Part shown: positions 12,824 through 26,800 of the stretch, in pieces
How the letters are laid out: every line of letters starts with the position of its first letter
Numbering within the stretch: the stretch's first letter is position 1
Origin: Pithys albifrons albifrons
Taxonomy: Eukaryota; Chordata; Aves; Passeriformes; Thamnophilidae
Direction of reading: 5' to 3'
DNA: 64,000 nucleotides
Assembly (NCBI RefSeq): GCF_047495875.1
Contig: NC_092462.1
Location: 38,283,523-38,347,522, forward strand
Made by a program: the position numbers and the translations under genes
The notes under the pieces: model-generated
What the model was told of the DNA's origin: nothing
What the model saw: the letters and a program-made list of their open reading frames with translations, nothing else
The model's database searches: none

Positions 12824-15800
12824 AACCCTTAATGCTAAGGAATGAACATGGAGTTCAACTTGAAATATAGGGAAGACAGTCTTTCAAAAGTTGTAGCTGT
12901 ATTTAGCATCAGAGTTCATGAGATCCACATGTCCCATCTCCTTTTTCTAAAAATCCCAGAGGGGGAAAAAAAATTTATTCTGATAGCCTGGAAAGAAAAA
13001 AAATGTCTGTTCATCAATTTCCCCTTTTTTAAGAGATAACCACTGACTCTACCCATATGTTATCTTTATTCTTAGGCACCAATTTTATCATAATTTATTC
13101 TGGTATATTCTAAATTTACCATGTTGATTACCACTGTATAAACAACGTCTGGCATTTGCCTCAGTCGAAGAATTGAGGCTGGTGCTGATTTGCAGTAGAG
13201 ATCTGTGGAAAACTTCAATTTACTGAAGTGGCTGTAATATCAGTACAAACACCAGAGATAGATAGCTAAGGATATGGTAGTTTTAAAAGGAAAAAAGTAA
13301 GGATTCCTCTCCTATGTGATGCTCATGAGCCACTTACTGTAATGTATCTGTTTGGAGAGGGAAGTCTAAATGACACGAGGTTAAAAAACATTAGAAAGTG
13401 GTCTGCAAGTACAGCTGACTGGACTCTCTCATGGAAAAAGTTGCTCTTAATTCTTCTTAGGAATCAGTGGATAAGGGTTAAGGAAATCTTTATGTAATTA
13501 CTGCATACAAATGTGAGTAACATGAAAGGATTCTTACAAGGCTGAACTGAAAACAGTCCTATCTTTGGGGACTAAAAGAGATTTAAAAGGAGGACCAAAA
13601 AAGAGGAGAGAGTACCTTAACTGGAGATGTTTCTAGTTAGAGGGAAAAAAAATTATTTGATCAATTTGCCAAACTTTATATTTACTGAAAAATAACTGAG
13701 ACCTCCATGCAAGCAAGTAGAAGGATCAAATTTTATATCTGTTCCCTCAAACAATTAAAAGATGTTTCCCTTCTTCACAGCTCTTCAAACATGATTCTAA
13801 TTTACATAGCAAATTCTGAAAATAAAGTCAATTTATGAACCAAATTTATAAATAACATGATGAGTTCTTTCATTAAATAGCATGTTCAGGATTTAATTTC
13901 TTTATATGATTCTTGAAATCATGTTTCTCTGTTGTCCTGTGCAGCATATTTATACTAGAATACCACTTTGGCCTTAAGACCATGTCTGAACTGTGCCTGA
14001 CCTTAATGAGGTTGGAGAGCCTAACTGACTTTCTTGACCAGCTCTTTACTCTGGCCTTCTTTTTTGCTGTGAGACATACTCAGAAAAGGTGCAATGTATA
14101 TGGATTTGTTTTATTAACTAAAAGTAGAATAGCATTAATTACAATATTTAATAGTTTATTCCTGGTTCAATGATGTATCTTCTATTGTTAGGGAGAAAAA
14201 AAGAAAAGAAAAAAAAAGACACCAACTTGTCATGTTAGAGCTCTAGCTTGTATGTTAGCTGATTAAAATGAAAAATTAGCTCCCGTTGCGTGTGAAGTCT
14301 GCACTGTCATGATCTATGTAATCATGAAAGCTTTTGGGCAAGAAGTGTGTGTATAAGCTTAGTAAATGCATCTTTGGAAGCATCTTAGAGAGTCTGTCTC
14401 TAATATTCTGTGGTTTTGTTTGCAATTTTTTATCTTTGTTTAATACTGTTAAGGAAATCCAGACATAAACTATGTTTCTGATTTTCTAAGCTAAGCTAGA
14501 AAGATACTTTCAAATTGTTTTCCTCCAAATTGACCCTTTCTACTCATCCTGCTGTACTCTCCTCTTCTCTTGCAGAGATTGCTTAAATTTAGTATCAAAA
14601 TACAATTCATCGCTAAAAAGCAGCAAAGGAAATGGATAAGGTTATTTGCAGTGACATTAATAAATGTACTGTCCTCTGTTTTCAAAGACACAGTGCATCC
14701 CAAGGGGAATGTGGATGATAACTTCTACACAAGAAGCAGTGTCAGAAAATTCCATTTCCCCTTAGACCACAATTGACCTGAGCGATGTGTTAGTTCATTT
14801 ACTTCCTAAACTCATGACACTTGTTGCTTTGTGGATGAAACTGGATTGAACAAGATCTTGCTGGACTAAATATTGGAATCTATTTTTCATATCTCATCAT
14901 TCAGTCGTGTCATTTCAGCCTAAATTCAGCATCTTTGATTCTACACAAATAGATGTATCTTCTAAATAGGAACAGCAGAAAAACATAGGGATCTGTGTGT
15001 AAATAAAATAACATTTAGCACCACTTTGAAGTTTCTTTTTTGGCTATTATCATATGAGAGCAAACTCAAAGACTTGACACAGTGAGGTGCAGGAACATGC
15101 AGTGACCTCTGAGCATGTCATTTCACCTGCAACATTATATTCTTGTAGGTATGCACTCTGTTTCAACCCACTCTCTTTCAACATTTTGCTTTGTTGGAGT
15201 GTATAAAGTTTGGTGGATTTCCACATTAAATCCAAAGAAAGTTGCTACTTTTGGTCTTAGCTCTTTACAGGACTATATTCTGAAATCGAGCATTCTGCAT
15301 GACACAGCAGCAGTATGAAATCTGATTTTATTTTTTTTTCAGTACCTGTCAACCAGGAAATGAGTTTATTGTAAAAGCAGCTGAATTTTTTTTTAACTCT
15401 GGCTTGTTTGATGGTGTGCTAAAAGAAAGCAAAAAACTCCTTATAATTGCAGGCCAAATCAGGCTTCCACTTCTATGCAAATGCAGGATAGGAAAGAAAA
15501 TAAGAATATCAGGACTCCCCAACAGCAGTGGCTGACTCCTTGGCCCCCCAAGCACAGATTTAAACATCCTCATCTGCAGTAGGCAGGTCAGAAGACATTT
15601 GGGACAGCCAAAGGTAGCCTTGGGAGATGTTCATGAATCAGTCTGTATAACCCTCTAGAGCAGCTTTACCAAAGTGTGCAGCAACAGTATGACTGTGATT
15701 TTCAATCTGCACGTTTGAAGCATAGATAAAAATGAGACTGCATCTCTGAAAAGATAGTTACTTTATCCAGCCAAATAAAAATTAAATGACTTTTACTTTA

Positions 15801-18800
15801 AAGTGAAAATGTTTTGCCCTCAGCAGGTGTTGCAATGTTTGATAGGCCATATGCTGTGATTCTTATGCCCTCTTTCTCTATTCCTGAATCTTCAACTTGG
15901 TTTTCTGCAAAGCCAGCAGTTGTGAAGAATCCTTCTGTCAGTCCTTTCCTGTGTTCTGTTCTGAATAGTTTCTTAATACCCACTTCTTATAATGTTAAGT
16001 AAATATTTATAGGAATTGATTTTGACAGAGTAGTTTGAAATGCTAAATTTCTCTTTATGTTATCATAATCTTGTGAGACTTGAAGACAGAAACCTTTGTT
16101 CCCACTTGATATCTTTTGAATAATATTCTTCTTAAATATTATATTCTGAATAACCAAGTTAAAATGCCACCTTCTAAATGGTTTGGAGGACTTTTTGGCT
16201 GGAAGACAGAGATTGAGTCTTTGTTAATGTGTTGTTTAAAGCCCGGTACTGTGAAATACAGTATTTTATTGAGAATACAGAACAAACACACTCTGACAGG
16301 AAAAAAAAAAAAGCTGTGCTAATATTCTGAGATATGGCAGTTTCTTCCGTGGCTTTAGCAGCTAAGACATGTTATTCATACATCAGTTTGGAAAGTATTG
16401 ATCATTCAGAATGGTATGGTTAGAAACAATATGCGTAAAATACTTACAAGTATTCCATTTCATATCATGTCATGTTTCTAGTAATGCTACTAAGAAAAAG
16501 CAAAAGTTCTTTCACAAAATGTAATATAGCCTAAAAATAAATAATATTGTCTTGTAATTTAGTAGTTATAAAAATGTGCTAGCCTTCTACAAAATACTAT
16601 ACTCACTTTCTCTTCACAGACTGCAAGCTAGGAGCCAGGCTAACAAAACAGAGAAAAGGGGTACACTAGCAGATTTAAGACATAAAATAGAAATAGACTC
16701 ACTGCTTTTGGTGAAGTTACATAACAACTTGTTAGAGACAGAGACTACATAGGAGACACTCCTTACAATAGGATTACATAGCACTGGGTGAGATGCAAGG
16801 GGTGATCATTGCTGCAGGGCAGATCATGGCTATCTGCAGTATTGATCATGCTGTTTCATGTGCGTTACTCTGGAAGTCTGGATGACTTGCTATGGCCCAA
16901 CTTTTCATATGGACTCATGGTCACCTTTGGGGGCTGGCACTGCCCCCTCTCAGGAGTGCACCAACCAACATCTCGGATGTGTGATAATAGGTCAGGAAAA
17001 AGCACAATAATGCTGTGGAGTGATTGTGGGGTTATTTTGGTATTGTGTTGGGATTTTTTTCTAGAATGTGGGGAAAGAGTGAGGAGCTGAATAAAGCAGC
17101 TTCTTGAGACTATCTGAAGCTATAGCTCAATGAAAAGTACTGAGCAATATGTGCCAGAATATATTTTGAATGAACTACGCTGCAGAACATGATGTTACAT
17201 GAAGAACTCTTTCTGCATACAGAGTACAAGCCACCATGCTCTGATGCACTGTAGTGAAAATAGTGGAGACAATAACATCACCATTTTGGGGAAGAAATTG
17301 TTAGCAGAGGCAGGAAACATTGTCTCTGATTGTAAATAGAATTACAGTAACTAGATCAAGATCTGAAAGAAATATCACAGCTGTCTCCTAGGAGACTGTG
17401 TTATGACATTCCAAAAAGGCATGGAGTTGATTTGGGCATCCAAACACTAATCTGGGTACTTCCAGTACAAATGGATGGGGAAGAAACCTGAAGATGCCAT
17501 AAATAGAATTGGCAGTCAAACAGCCTACATTTCCTGTGAAAATTGGTCTTTAGGTGAAAGCAGAAGTTTCCCCACACCTGCTTTGCATTGCAGACTCATC
17601 TTTTTGGAACTTCTCCTTTAAATTTGGTCACTGAACTTTAAGCAGATGAACTTCTCAACTGGCTCACTAGGGCAGAGACAGTTTCTTGAAGGTAAGAGTT
17701 TGGTTTCCCAGAATAACATCACTGAACCTGTCTAGTTTTATCCATGCATTGCAAGCCATTTCCACTATGATGAGTCTAAACATAGAAAAAAAAGAGAAAG
17801 AATTATCTCAGCCTGTTTGTGTTTTCAGCTTTTAATTTAAATAAGATATTATGATGTCTTTTAACCTAAAGTAAACTTTTGCTGCTTTGACACTGCAAAA
17901 TGTAATGCTGTAAACTAACTGGATCTTTTCCAGCTTTACCTTGTGTGCCTGGGTTGGCCTAGAACCAGATTTTAATGTTACTATTGGGACTACATTTTCA
18001 AAGTAATAAAAAATTAAACAGTAGCAATGTGGTGGTGAGTACATTTCTTTAGTGTAAGACTTCAGTTGGCTCAGATTTCTGTTTCCAGTGACTTTACAAG
18101 CAAACTAAATTCCTTCTTTATTTTTTCCTTGGATGACTTACAATCAAACCAGAGCAGGAAAAGTTCAGTATCATAATCTTAGTAATTATTTAATTCTGTG
18201 ATTCTCTGTCAGTTACACAGAACCAGACTTTTTCAATCAGTGATCTCTCTACTACTATTTTTAATCATAATTTTTGTTGATGAAAATATAGGACCAAAGC
18301 TATGTACTAGACCAACTCTCAGTGTAACTTCTATTAGTTTGATTGTTATGGACTGCAATAGTCACAGATAAAATAATGTAATAGTGAGTGAGAAGAAAGC
18401 TTTGAGGAAATTTTTGTAACAACTATCCAGCTCTTTCAACTCAGATGTTCTCTCTCCTGAATCTCAAAAGGAAATCTCTATGCTTTCCAATATATTAAAA
18501 TGTCCATAGGAGTTTTCTGCGTAGGTGCTACATAACATCTGTGCTCAAGGAGTAATATCTGAGCTTCAGTCTTGTGATGTGCTAAATTTAATTATAACTT
18601 AATATCCAGTCAGAATAATGGATGCACTCATTAGTAGAGAGAACCCTTTATTTCAAAACTCCAAAAGGACAAATATAAGAGCAAAAAGACAGAAAAGCAA
18701 AAGAGACAGAAAAACAAATTTCATTGAGAGGAAAAACCTTACATCTTAAAGGTCTCATCCTGCACTTTGAATACTGTTTATTATCAGTGGAAATGTTAGA

Positions 18801-21119
18801 CAGTCCTGGACAAAATGTTGGAAATCCGGAGACATAGTGATTTTTCTTTGCTTGTTAATTTCTTTGATCTTCACAGATTTTGGCAGTGTGGGCCCCAAGA
18901 CATACACAGTGTACCAGCAGTGCTCCCAAATCTGCAGTACACAAATTGCTGCCCTGAGCTGCAGAACGGGCTGAGGCAGTGCCTCTACCTCAGCAGAGGT
19001 CACAGACATAGATGCTTTCAGGTGTCCTCCCACAATTACAGTGCTCATGAGCATATTACTCAAGATATTTTATTTCCTGCTCCAGCCCTTCTTACACTTG
19101 ATCCAGTGCCATGAAGTTTTAGCAAGCTTCATTCTTGCACAGATGAAATAAAGAGATGAACATCCTTGTAAGCTAAGATCAAGACTGTCCCACAGGTAAA
19201 AATGGTAGAAGATAATCCAGGATTCCCTCCCCACTTCTAATCAGGCCTTTTTTTTTTTTTTTGTGCTGCTTTCCCAGACATTTTTTCAAAGCATCCTGCT
19301 CTAGTGTCACATTTTAAATCCACATGCAGTTGCTGTTCTTTCCACTGACTTTAAAGAGCTTTGGTTCAGGCCCTAAGTAAATAATGAGAATTTCTTCCAC
19401 CTTAATTTATGTTTAATTTCCAAACTAATCATTTATGTCTTTCATCTTTGTCCTTTATATTTTTTCATGACTCTGCTTGTTATTTTAAGGAAGTGGTAAT
19501 ATATACAGCATCTATATATACAGGCTGTAATGTAAGTATACTCCCTAAAGTCCAGTGGATTGTCTTGGTGAAGGGATGAATATATAATTGTAAGAAGCTC
19601 TTTAGAGTTCATCCAGAATGCATAGTTGCTCATTATATTGTAGCCTGGATTCAGTCAAAGGTGTATATAATAGTAATTTAAGATTTTTCTTTTTTTTTAC
19701 CAGTGCAAACCATGATGAATGGTTTGGAAAAAATGCATATTCTGGGAGGACAAAAGCACTCTGTTAGTCTCCAGTTTGCTGCTTAAACCTGTAAATACAA
19801 GAAAATGTTAATAGATATTCAGCAGAAAGTTAAAGACTAAAACTAGTTATCTCATCTACTGACCAAGGCAAAGTTTTTCCCAACTGTTTTTCTGGTGTTC
19901 AATCCCAAAACTAAGTGGTTTTAATACCGTTCCTGTGCATATGTGCATTTATGTGAGGGCCTTTCAGTACAAAATCACATCACACTAGAGATATTGGCTT
20001 CACCCTTCCATTTTCCAAATTAACTGTTGTCTATGAATGATATCATCACTGGTATGCTGTCTGTAGGCTGTTTTTGCTATGACATGAAGTGGTTTGCATA
20101 ATACTGTACATTTTGTCATACACTAGCTCTCATTTTCATTTCTGAGTTGAAGGATAAATATTGCCTTTGGAAAGAGTGGCAGCAGAGGAAAAAGAGCACC
20201 ACACATCAGAGATTGCTGTGGTTGTCGTGCCTTAACAAAGAGTCCTGTGAGGTGTTGATCTGGATGCACCCCACTGCCCTGTAAAGATGGAAATTAAGGG
20301 CCTTCATTTGAAGTAACCTTTGTTGAGACAATGTTACCCTATCTCCAAAGGCGAATTTGTGTTCCAGATGCCTCTTCCCACTGCTGGTGGAGAGGACCTG
20401 TGGTTAGCTAGTGTCTTCGCAAGGTGGGATTTATCAGAAATTTGTGCTACTGGGAGGAGCAATACCAATCTAAGGGCAAAAATAGTATCTAGCTGTCACC
20501 TATGTAAATGTGACCAAGGCATATAGGGAACACATATGAGAATTAGAGTATGGACTACTACTACAATGTGGTACATAAAATCCTAAGTATATAGACCCTT
20601 CCACTATAAGACTTAATGCTTTCTTTCACTTCTGTACTGACCTAACTTTTGGAATAAATTAGGACCACTTGTTAGCCTTTCCACTTCTTTAAGTGACACG
20701 CTGAAGTGGTACATGGTTCTTTTTTTTTCAGAATTTTGTTTGGTTGGGGTCTTTTGAATTCATATATATTTTAATAACATTTAATAACTGCCACTTATGT
20801 GTTTTCCTAGTGCTGGCAAAGCAAATAAGAAGATCAAGGATTGAAACAGTCCAGTGGACACATGTAGAAATGATTGTTGGTATATGTCCTTTGGATTTGA
20901 AATATGGGTCTTTGGGAGAGGAAGAGCAAGGAAGGGAAAATAATGCCAAGTGTACCAACTCCCTAGAAAGCCAGAAACAAAGGGTAGAGGGTAAGGAATT
21001 ATTCCTTGTATTACCTTTTAACATGAGATCTGTACTGCCTGTTCATATACTATCCTCTTCGTACAGACCTCAATGATTCAATTGCGTCATTTGGGGTTTA
21101 TTTAAGAAAGGAATGAGAC

Positions 21120-21143
21120 AAAAAAAAAAAAAAAAAAAAAAAA
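21120..21143. repeat. Poly-A run of 24
   Basis: Uninterrupted A24. No flanking duplication or recognisable retrocopy is seen on its 5' side. Confidence 0.95.
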
Positions 21144-22998
21144 GAGGCCCCCTGGATTGTGAGGAAAGTGTTTAACTTCAACTATGTATAATTCAAAAGA
21201 AGGACCAGGGAAATTATCCAGACCAAAAAACCCTGCTGGGTATTCTGAATTAAGCGTGCACAGCATCCTCTCTCCAGATGTGCCTCTGTGAAGAACTAGA
21301 CTGGAAAAAAACCTTCATTTTAATACTCTTTGGGCAGTTTCAGGGTGCAATTTTATTTAAAAAATAAACCAACTTAACAGATGACTCTGCTATAGTACCC
21401 TGTTTAAAAGTTCCTCTTCAGATTTCACTGTGGTCTTTCTAGGGATAGGCTTCATGGCTTTTATGTTCACTGAAAAATGCTGAGTGGATAGTTTCAGTTT
21501 GTGCATGAATTAACTGTGAAATACTGTTGTTGTTTATGCAGCAGCTACCTGTTCTCATGATCCTGCTGAAATATAGACCTTATTCTATGCAGCTGTTGCT
21601 GCAGGCTGAGTGTGCTTTTGAAATAGTTCTTGCTCTGTGTATCTAAAGAGTTGCAGTATTTGCTTTTCTCTTGATAGCTCTCTAAGATATCTCATTTAAC
21701 CATCCAGTGAACACATCCACATCACGCTATGAAGTTCTGGCTAGCTATAACTGTATAAATAATTATTTATCCAAAATAATTGAAAATGGACATGGAGAGT
21801 GACTTAATGAGAACATCTAGGCACCAGATTTGAACTGTAAAAGAATTCAGTTGATCTGTTTCAATGTAGAATATTTATTAACCTACTTTTGTTTCTGTTA
21901 TAAACCCAGCAGTTGGTGTGGCCTTCAAGTTCAATATGTATATGTTCATTTCTGACCATTCAGTAAAAGTAACCGAAAAATCACAGACACTGTAAAGCAA
22001 TTATTTGAGATCCTACTGAGCACAAAAGATCTAACTTACTTTTTTAGACAACAGAGACATAGATGCTTGAAATCATGCCCTTCAATATCCATTTCTTTCA
22101 TTTAGTGTAAAAGATAACTTAGACAACAGCTTTTGCTGTGGATGTAACTGTGAACACATAACTAGTATGTAAATCTGATTGGATGATTCCGATACTGATA
22201 AATTAAATAATAAAATACAAGATACAAACAACATTTGCTGTTGTAAAAGGAGTCTGAGTGAGGGTTTATGTGTTACTTCAAAACTGAAGAATTATAGATG
22301 ATTTGAGGTAATAAACTCCAGGCAGAAAGTATCCTAGTTTGCAGGATAACAAAATAGCAAAGGTTAATTTGGCATGCCCTGAAGAACAGACATGTTTGTG
22401 TTACTGGAACATACACCTTTAGCTGCTGAAAATTAATTTAGCTGATGGGTAGGGTCACCGGAAAAATGTCTCCTGTCTTTTTGTTTGAACTGTTACTGTG
22501 AGTGCAGGTGACTCAGATATGGGCCAATAAAAAAGACTTCCTAGTTATTTTTTAACTCTGTCTTGCTTATAAATTCCCAAAATAATGTCTGAGATTATCT
22601 GTGTGAAGTTAAGCAACAAGAAGGAGCATGATAATGATGGTAAACCCACTGGTACTCATGTACAGCCTTGTAAAGATATATCTACAGTTATACAGCCTTT
22701 CAGCACTTTGTACCAAAGATAAAATGTCATGTGACTATATTACTGTGAGGGACAATATTTTAAGCTAAATCCCCAGCCATGGAAACACCTTCACTGAAAC
22801 CTGGAGACATTTTCAAATAAGAAAGTTCATGTTCAGGTGTCTTTGCCCTAAAGCATGTAGGATTCTTCAAATTAATCATAGGGTCCCCAGAGATAGTTTG
22901 ACCAAGTCTAGAGACTGGGCACTTGGCTTTGCTCCTCATAAGTTAAAACATATCTTAACTTTTTAAAAGGCGGAGGGGAGAGAGAGGGTAAGCCTCTT

Positions 22999-23051
22999 CC
23001 TTTTTTTTTTTTTTCTTTTCTTTTTCTTTTTTTTCTTTTTTTTGTTTTCCA
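22999..23051. repeat. Polypyrimidine T/C tract
   Basis: A T-rich run with single C interruptions. Confidence 0.9.
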
Positions 23052-23468
23052 TGAATGAAGAAAAGAAACCAGGAGAGGAGAATTAAAGCAGAGAGATCAT
23101 TCTGTGCATGGCAGTACCACACTGTAGCCTGGCTCCAAGACAGATGAGGCTGTTGCAGCTAAGGTAGAATTCTGTAGGAATTGTGCATCTTGTCACAGAT
23201 ACTGGAAAGAGATGAAACAATCAGGGAACAAAAAAAAAATACGCTCATAGTGAGTGCTTTCTTGAGAACCCCTTTTCGGATGTTTTCACTCCCCCAGTTG
23301 AGAGAAACAGCAAAGCATTCAAATGCTAGTACTCTCAGTAAGATTTATCTTACAATTTCTTATGTAAACTAATATGAAAGACCCATGGCCAGCATTTCAG
23401 GGGTACTGAGTCCTCAATACTACTGCTGAAAAATTTCAGTCCTGACTTACAGAATCTATGTATATTGT

Positions 23469-23492
23469 ATATACATATTGATATATGTATAT
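23469..23492. repeat. Short AT-rich inverted repeat
   Basis: ATATACATAT and ATATGTATAT form 10-bp arms around a 4-base loop. This is probably a by-product of the local TATA-rich sequence. Confidence 0.7.
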
Positions 23493-23813
23493 CTATGTCA
23501 AATTTTTCACAGTACTATGTATGTTAAGATTGTCTCAAAAATTTGTGAATGGTCCTGACAAGAATTTTTTGTTTCTCTATGTGGTTAAAAATACAAGTAA
23601 TTTCAGTGGTCTTAATAGTAAGGTGGCATGAAAATGAATCTGCAAAGTACTCCATTAAGCTGGGTGTGAGGGAGGAAGGTGAAAGTGGGCATAAAAACAT
23701 GAAGTTCATAGTTTTCCTTTCAAAGTAGGACTAGATAGCATGCCTCTGTGTAATGTTTAAGCTTACAATCAATGCAGAAGACAAAAAAAAAATACAGTAT
23801 TATGATTTCACCA

Positions 23814-23852
23814 AATAATACAGGAGTCCTGTATTATTATTATTATTATTAT
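23814..23852. repeat. Perfect palindrome joined to a (TTA)n microsatellite
   Basis: AATAATACAGGA (23814-23825), a single G, then TCCTGTATTATT (23827-23838) form a perfect inverted repeat with 12-bp arms. The right arm merges into (TAT)n up to 23852. Confidence 0.9.
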
Positions 23853-26800
23853 CTGATGCAGGATCATAGAATTAAAGCTGGATAAAAGTGCAGTTGCACA
23901 AAGAAGAAACTGATATCCATAGATCACATGAATTCAGACAACATTTTTCTGGCATTTCCAAACTTAAGCCACCAACCTTTGTATTTGTTGAGTATCCTCT
24001 GAGCATACAAGTAATATAGTGTTTCCCATTTTGCTCAAAGTATTGTGAAGGGTTAGTTTTGCGTTTACTTTTAATAGTTTGAATGTTTAGATTTAGGAAA
24101 GTCAAGCTCTTTCAAGGAAACCTCATACACATGATAAGAACCCCATCATTCCTTGGCATTCTTTTGTTATAAATAACCATGTTACAGTTCTGTCGGAGAT
24201 TATCTGCATCTAAATGTAAAAAAAATATTTGTTAAAGCTGAAATGTATGATAGCACTATTAACACTCATAGAAGAAATGTATAGACCTTTAAAATATTTA
24301 ACTAACCCTGTATTGTACTAGGCCAAAAATTCAGAATATGCTGTTTGGGTCCCTCAAATTCCATTTTTGTACAGGCTAAGTATGGAATCTGAGAGACATG
24401 TAACTATATCTGGTGTGGCTTTTGTGAAATCTTATAATTAGGGAAATTAATTGTTTCTTTATTTCCTATTTGCTAAAAATGAATGACTGATAGTCTGTAT
24501 GGACGGGGGAAGTGCACTGTTCTTTATTTGTATTTTTATAGTGCCTTTAATTATAAATATTGGCCATGAGAAAAGGTGTCTAAAGACATTCTGGAAAAGG
24601 ATACTGTGTAAAACTACAGCACTTGAGACAATAAATATACTATGAACTTGGAAATTATGTAGTTTCTTTGAGGTTGCGCTATTGAGGGTGATGATTAAGT
24701 TCTTCAGTATGGAAAATGTAGCAATTTATTCTGTCACCTTAGAAATATTGCATCTGCATAGAGAAGAGGTTGAATTATTCTGAAATGTGCATGGAGTGCT
24801 TTCCTGAATATGGTTTTGGCACATGATATGGCAAAAATTTAACACTACTGTTCTCTTGATTCTGTGTCCTGGTGAAGTCAATATAAAGCTTTTATAGTTA
24901 CAGAGTGCCTCAGAATTTGGATCAGAGCTTTCAAAATTTAGCTTCAGAAAACTAAACATATGGGCTTACAAATAAAGCTTAGAGAACTGTGGAGAGTCGT
25001 ATCTGTGTAAATCCAGATTGTGTTTCACCTCTTTGTTTCATTTCTGTGCACAGAGTACACAGCATTCTTGATAGTTGCACACACAGCAGCCTGTTAAATT
25101 TGTTGGTATCATTGTACTTTCTCATAAACATGAGTTTTTTCATGAAAGTAATTAATGAACGTGAGATTACATTGCAGAATCTTAGCTGGTGAAGAGATAA
25201 GAAAAAAGCTGCAAGATAAATATGTCAATATCATTCCCGAAGTAGAATGAAAATCTCAACTTCAGCAATGTCAACAAAACCATGTTTCTCTTCAGACTTA
25301 ATTTCCATGAGAAACTATGTTAAATTAAAACCTTCCAGTGCAGTGTCCTTCCATTTTTTGCATTTTATTACCTAGAGATCAAACGGTTTGACACAGCAAA
25401 AATTCTAGTGAGTTAGGAAGAAATGCTGATTGGTTTGTTGGCTGGTGGCCGGGGTAATGTTATGACCGAGTAATTATGTGTTCTGGACAGATGTATTAAC
25501 CAGGCTTCGAGCTGGAGCCACTGGATATTATTTTAGTCATAAGACTAGAGGAACTGAATCATTTTCAAAGAGCTGGCTGGCTGACACTGCTTTAGTGATG
25601 CCTGTTCCAATGATTCTCTGGCAACAACTTCCAACGCTGCACTTATGACACAGTAAACAAAAACTACATTAAAGGTTTGTTTTTTAATCATAGAGAAGTT
25701 GAATATTTCCACTGAGCTTTTTTGCTATTTATCAAGAAGCACTGAAGGTTTTTGTAAAGCTTCCACCCTGGTTTCTCTTAAAAACAGGGAGCTGTTTAGC
25801 AAAACTCTTTTAGATCTGGTCATAGTAAGAATACTCCAAGGTTTTTATCAATTCATTGACTTCTTATCTCTAAACCTGCTGTGTCATGTTTGTTTAATCC
25901 CTCACTTTGTGAGGTGTGTAAGAATGGCAGGTTTTTATTGGACTGACAAGTAGGATGAAGGAGGCTTATATTGTCAGTCTCAAGTTCAGAGATTATGAGA
26001 TTTCTCCTGTTCTGGTAAGTAATAACATTATTTTGCAAGATTCTGGAGTATTATATTTTTAGGTGAAGAAAGAAGTTGGAAGGGAAAAAAATCTCTTAAA
26101 TGCAGTCTTTGCTGAAAAAAAATGTAACTATGACAAATAAAAAAAGGCATAATGTGTGCATACATTAATAGTTAATATATCCTAAATATGATACTTAAAA
26201 TATTTCAGCAAGGTTTGCCACCTGACAACCAAGCATTGAAAGGCCTTTGAGTTTTGAAGACAAGTTATTTTATTAATTTTTAAGCCATTTGATTTCTGCA
26301 TTTTCTAAATGCACATTGCCAAAGTGTTAATTTTCAAATACACATTGTTGAGGTTTGTTGTTTTGAGGGGGTTTTGGTGGGGGGGGCAGAGAGTGGGTCT
26401 TGTGTTTTTCATAGTTCTAAACTGGTTCTTTCCCAAGGACACAACATAGAACAAGAGTAGCTCTTCATAATGAAGCGGGAAAGAGTCTGTTGTTTTGATT
26501 TCCCTCTGCAGTGATGGATTATGAATGTAAACTGTTATGTAAGGTCATTTTGAACATTGCCCTGGAGGCGGTATGTCAAGGGAAGCATAGCAAACAAGTC
26601 AAAGATTCCCTTTCTTGGAATCACAATGGATTGAAATGAAGAAGGCTCTTTTCTGCCCTCAGATTATAAGGGCATAGAATGTGACTAGAAAAATACAAAT
26701 CTGTACCTAGAGGCCTGGAAGATGATTACAGGAGTCTTGAGAAATTTTATTTTTAGGTCTCCTACTTGCTCATTTAACTGTGGTAAATGGCAGACTCTCT

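Noticed and set aside
18755..19114. Overlapping frames of about 100 codons on both strands
   Set aside because: No recognisable domain. The same DNA is open both ways, suggesting local stop-codon depletion. It could be a worn repeat, but I cannot name one.
20900..21143. A processed retrocopy ending in the A24 run
   Set aside because: No recognisable coding remnant, no AATAAA at the right distance and no flanking duplication found.
24500..24575. A second copy of the reptile-type repeat ending (TTTTTATAGTGCCTTTAAT)
   Set aside because: Only a short stretch is similar, which is not enough to separate from chance in AT-rich DNA.
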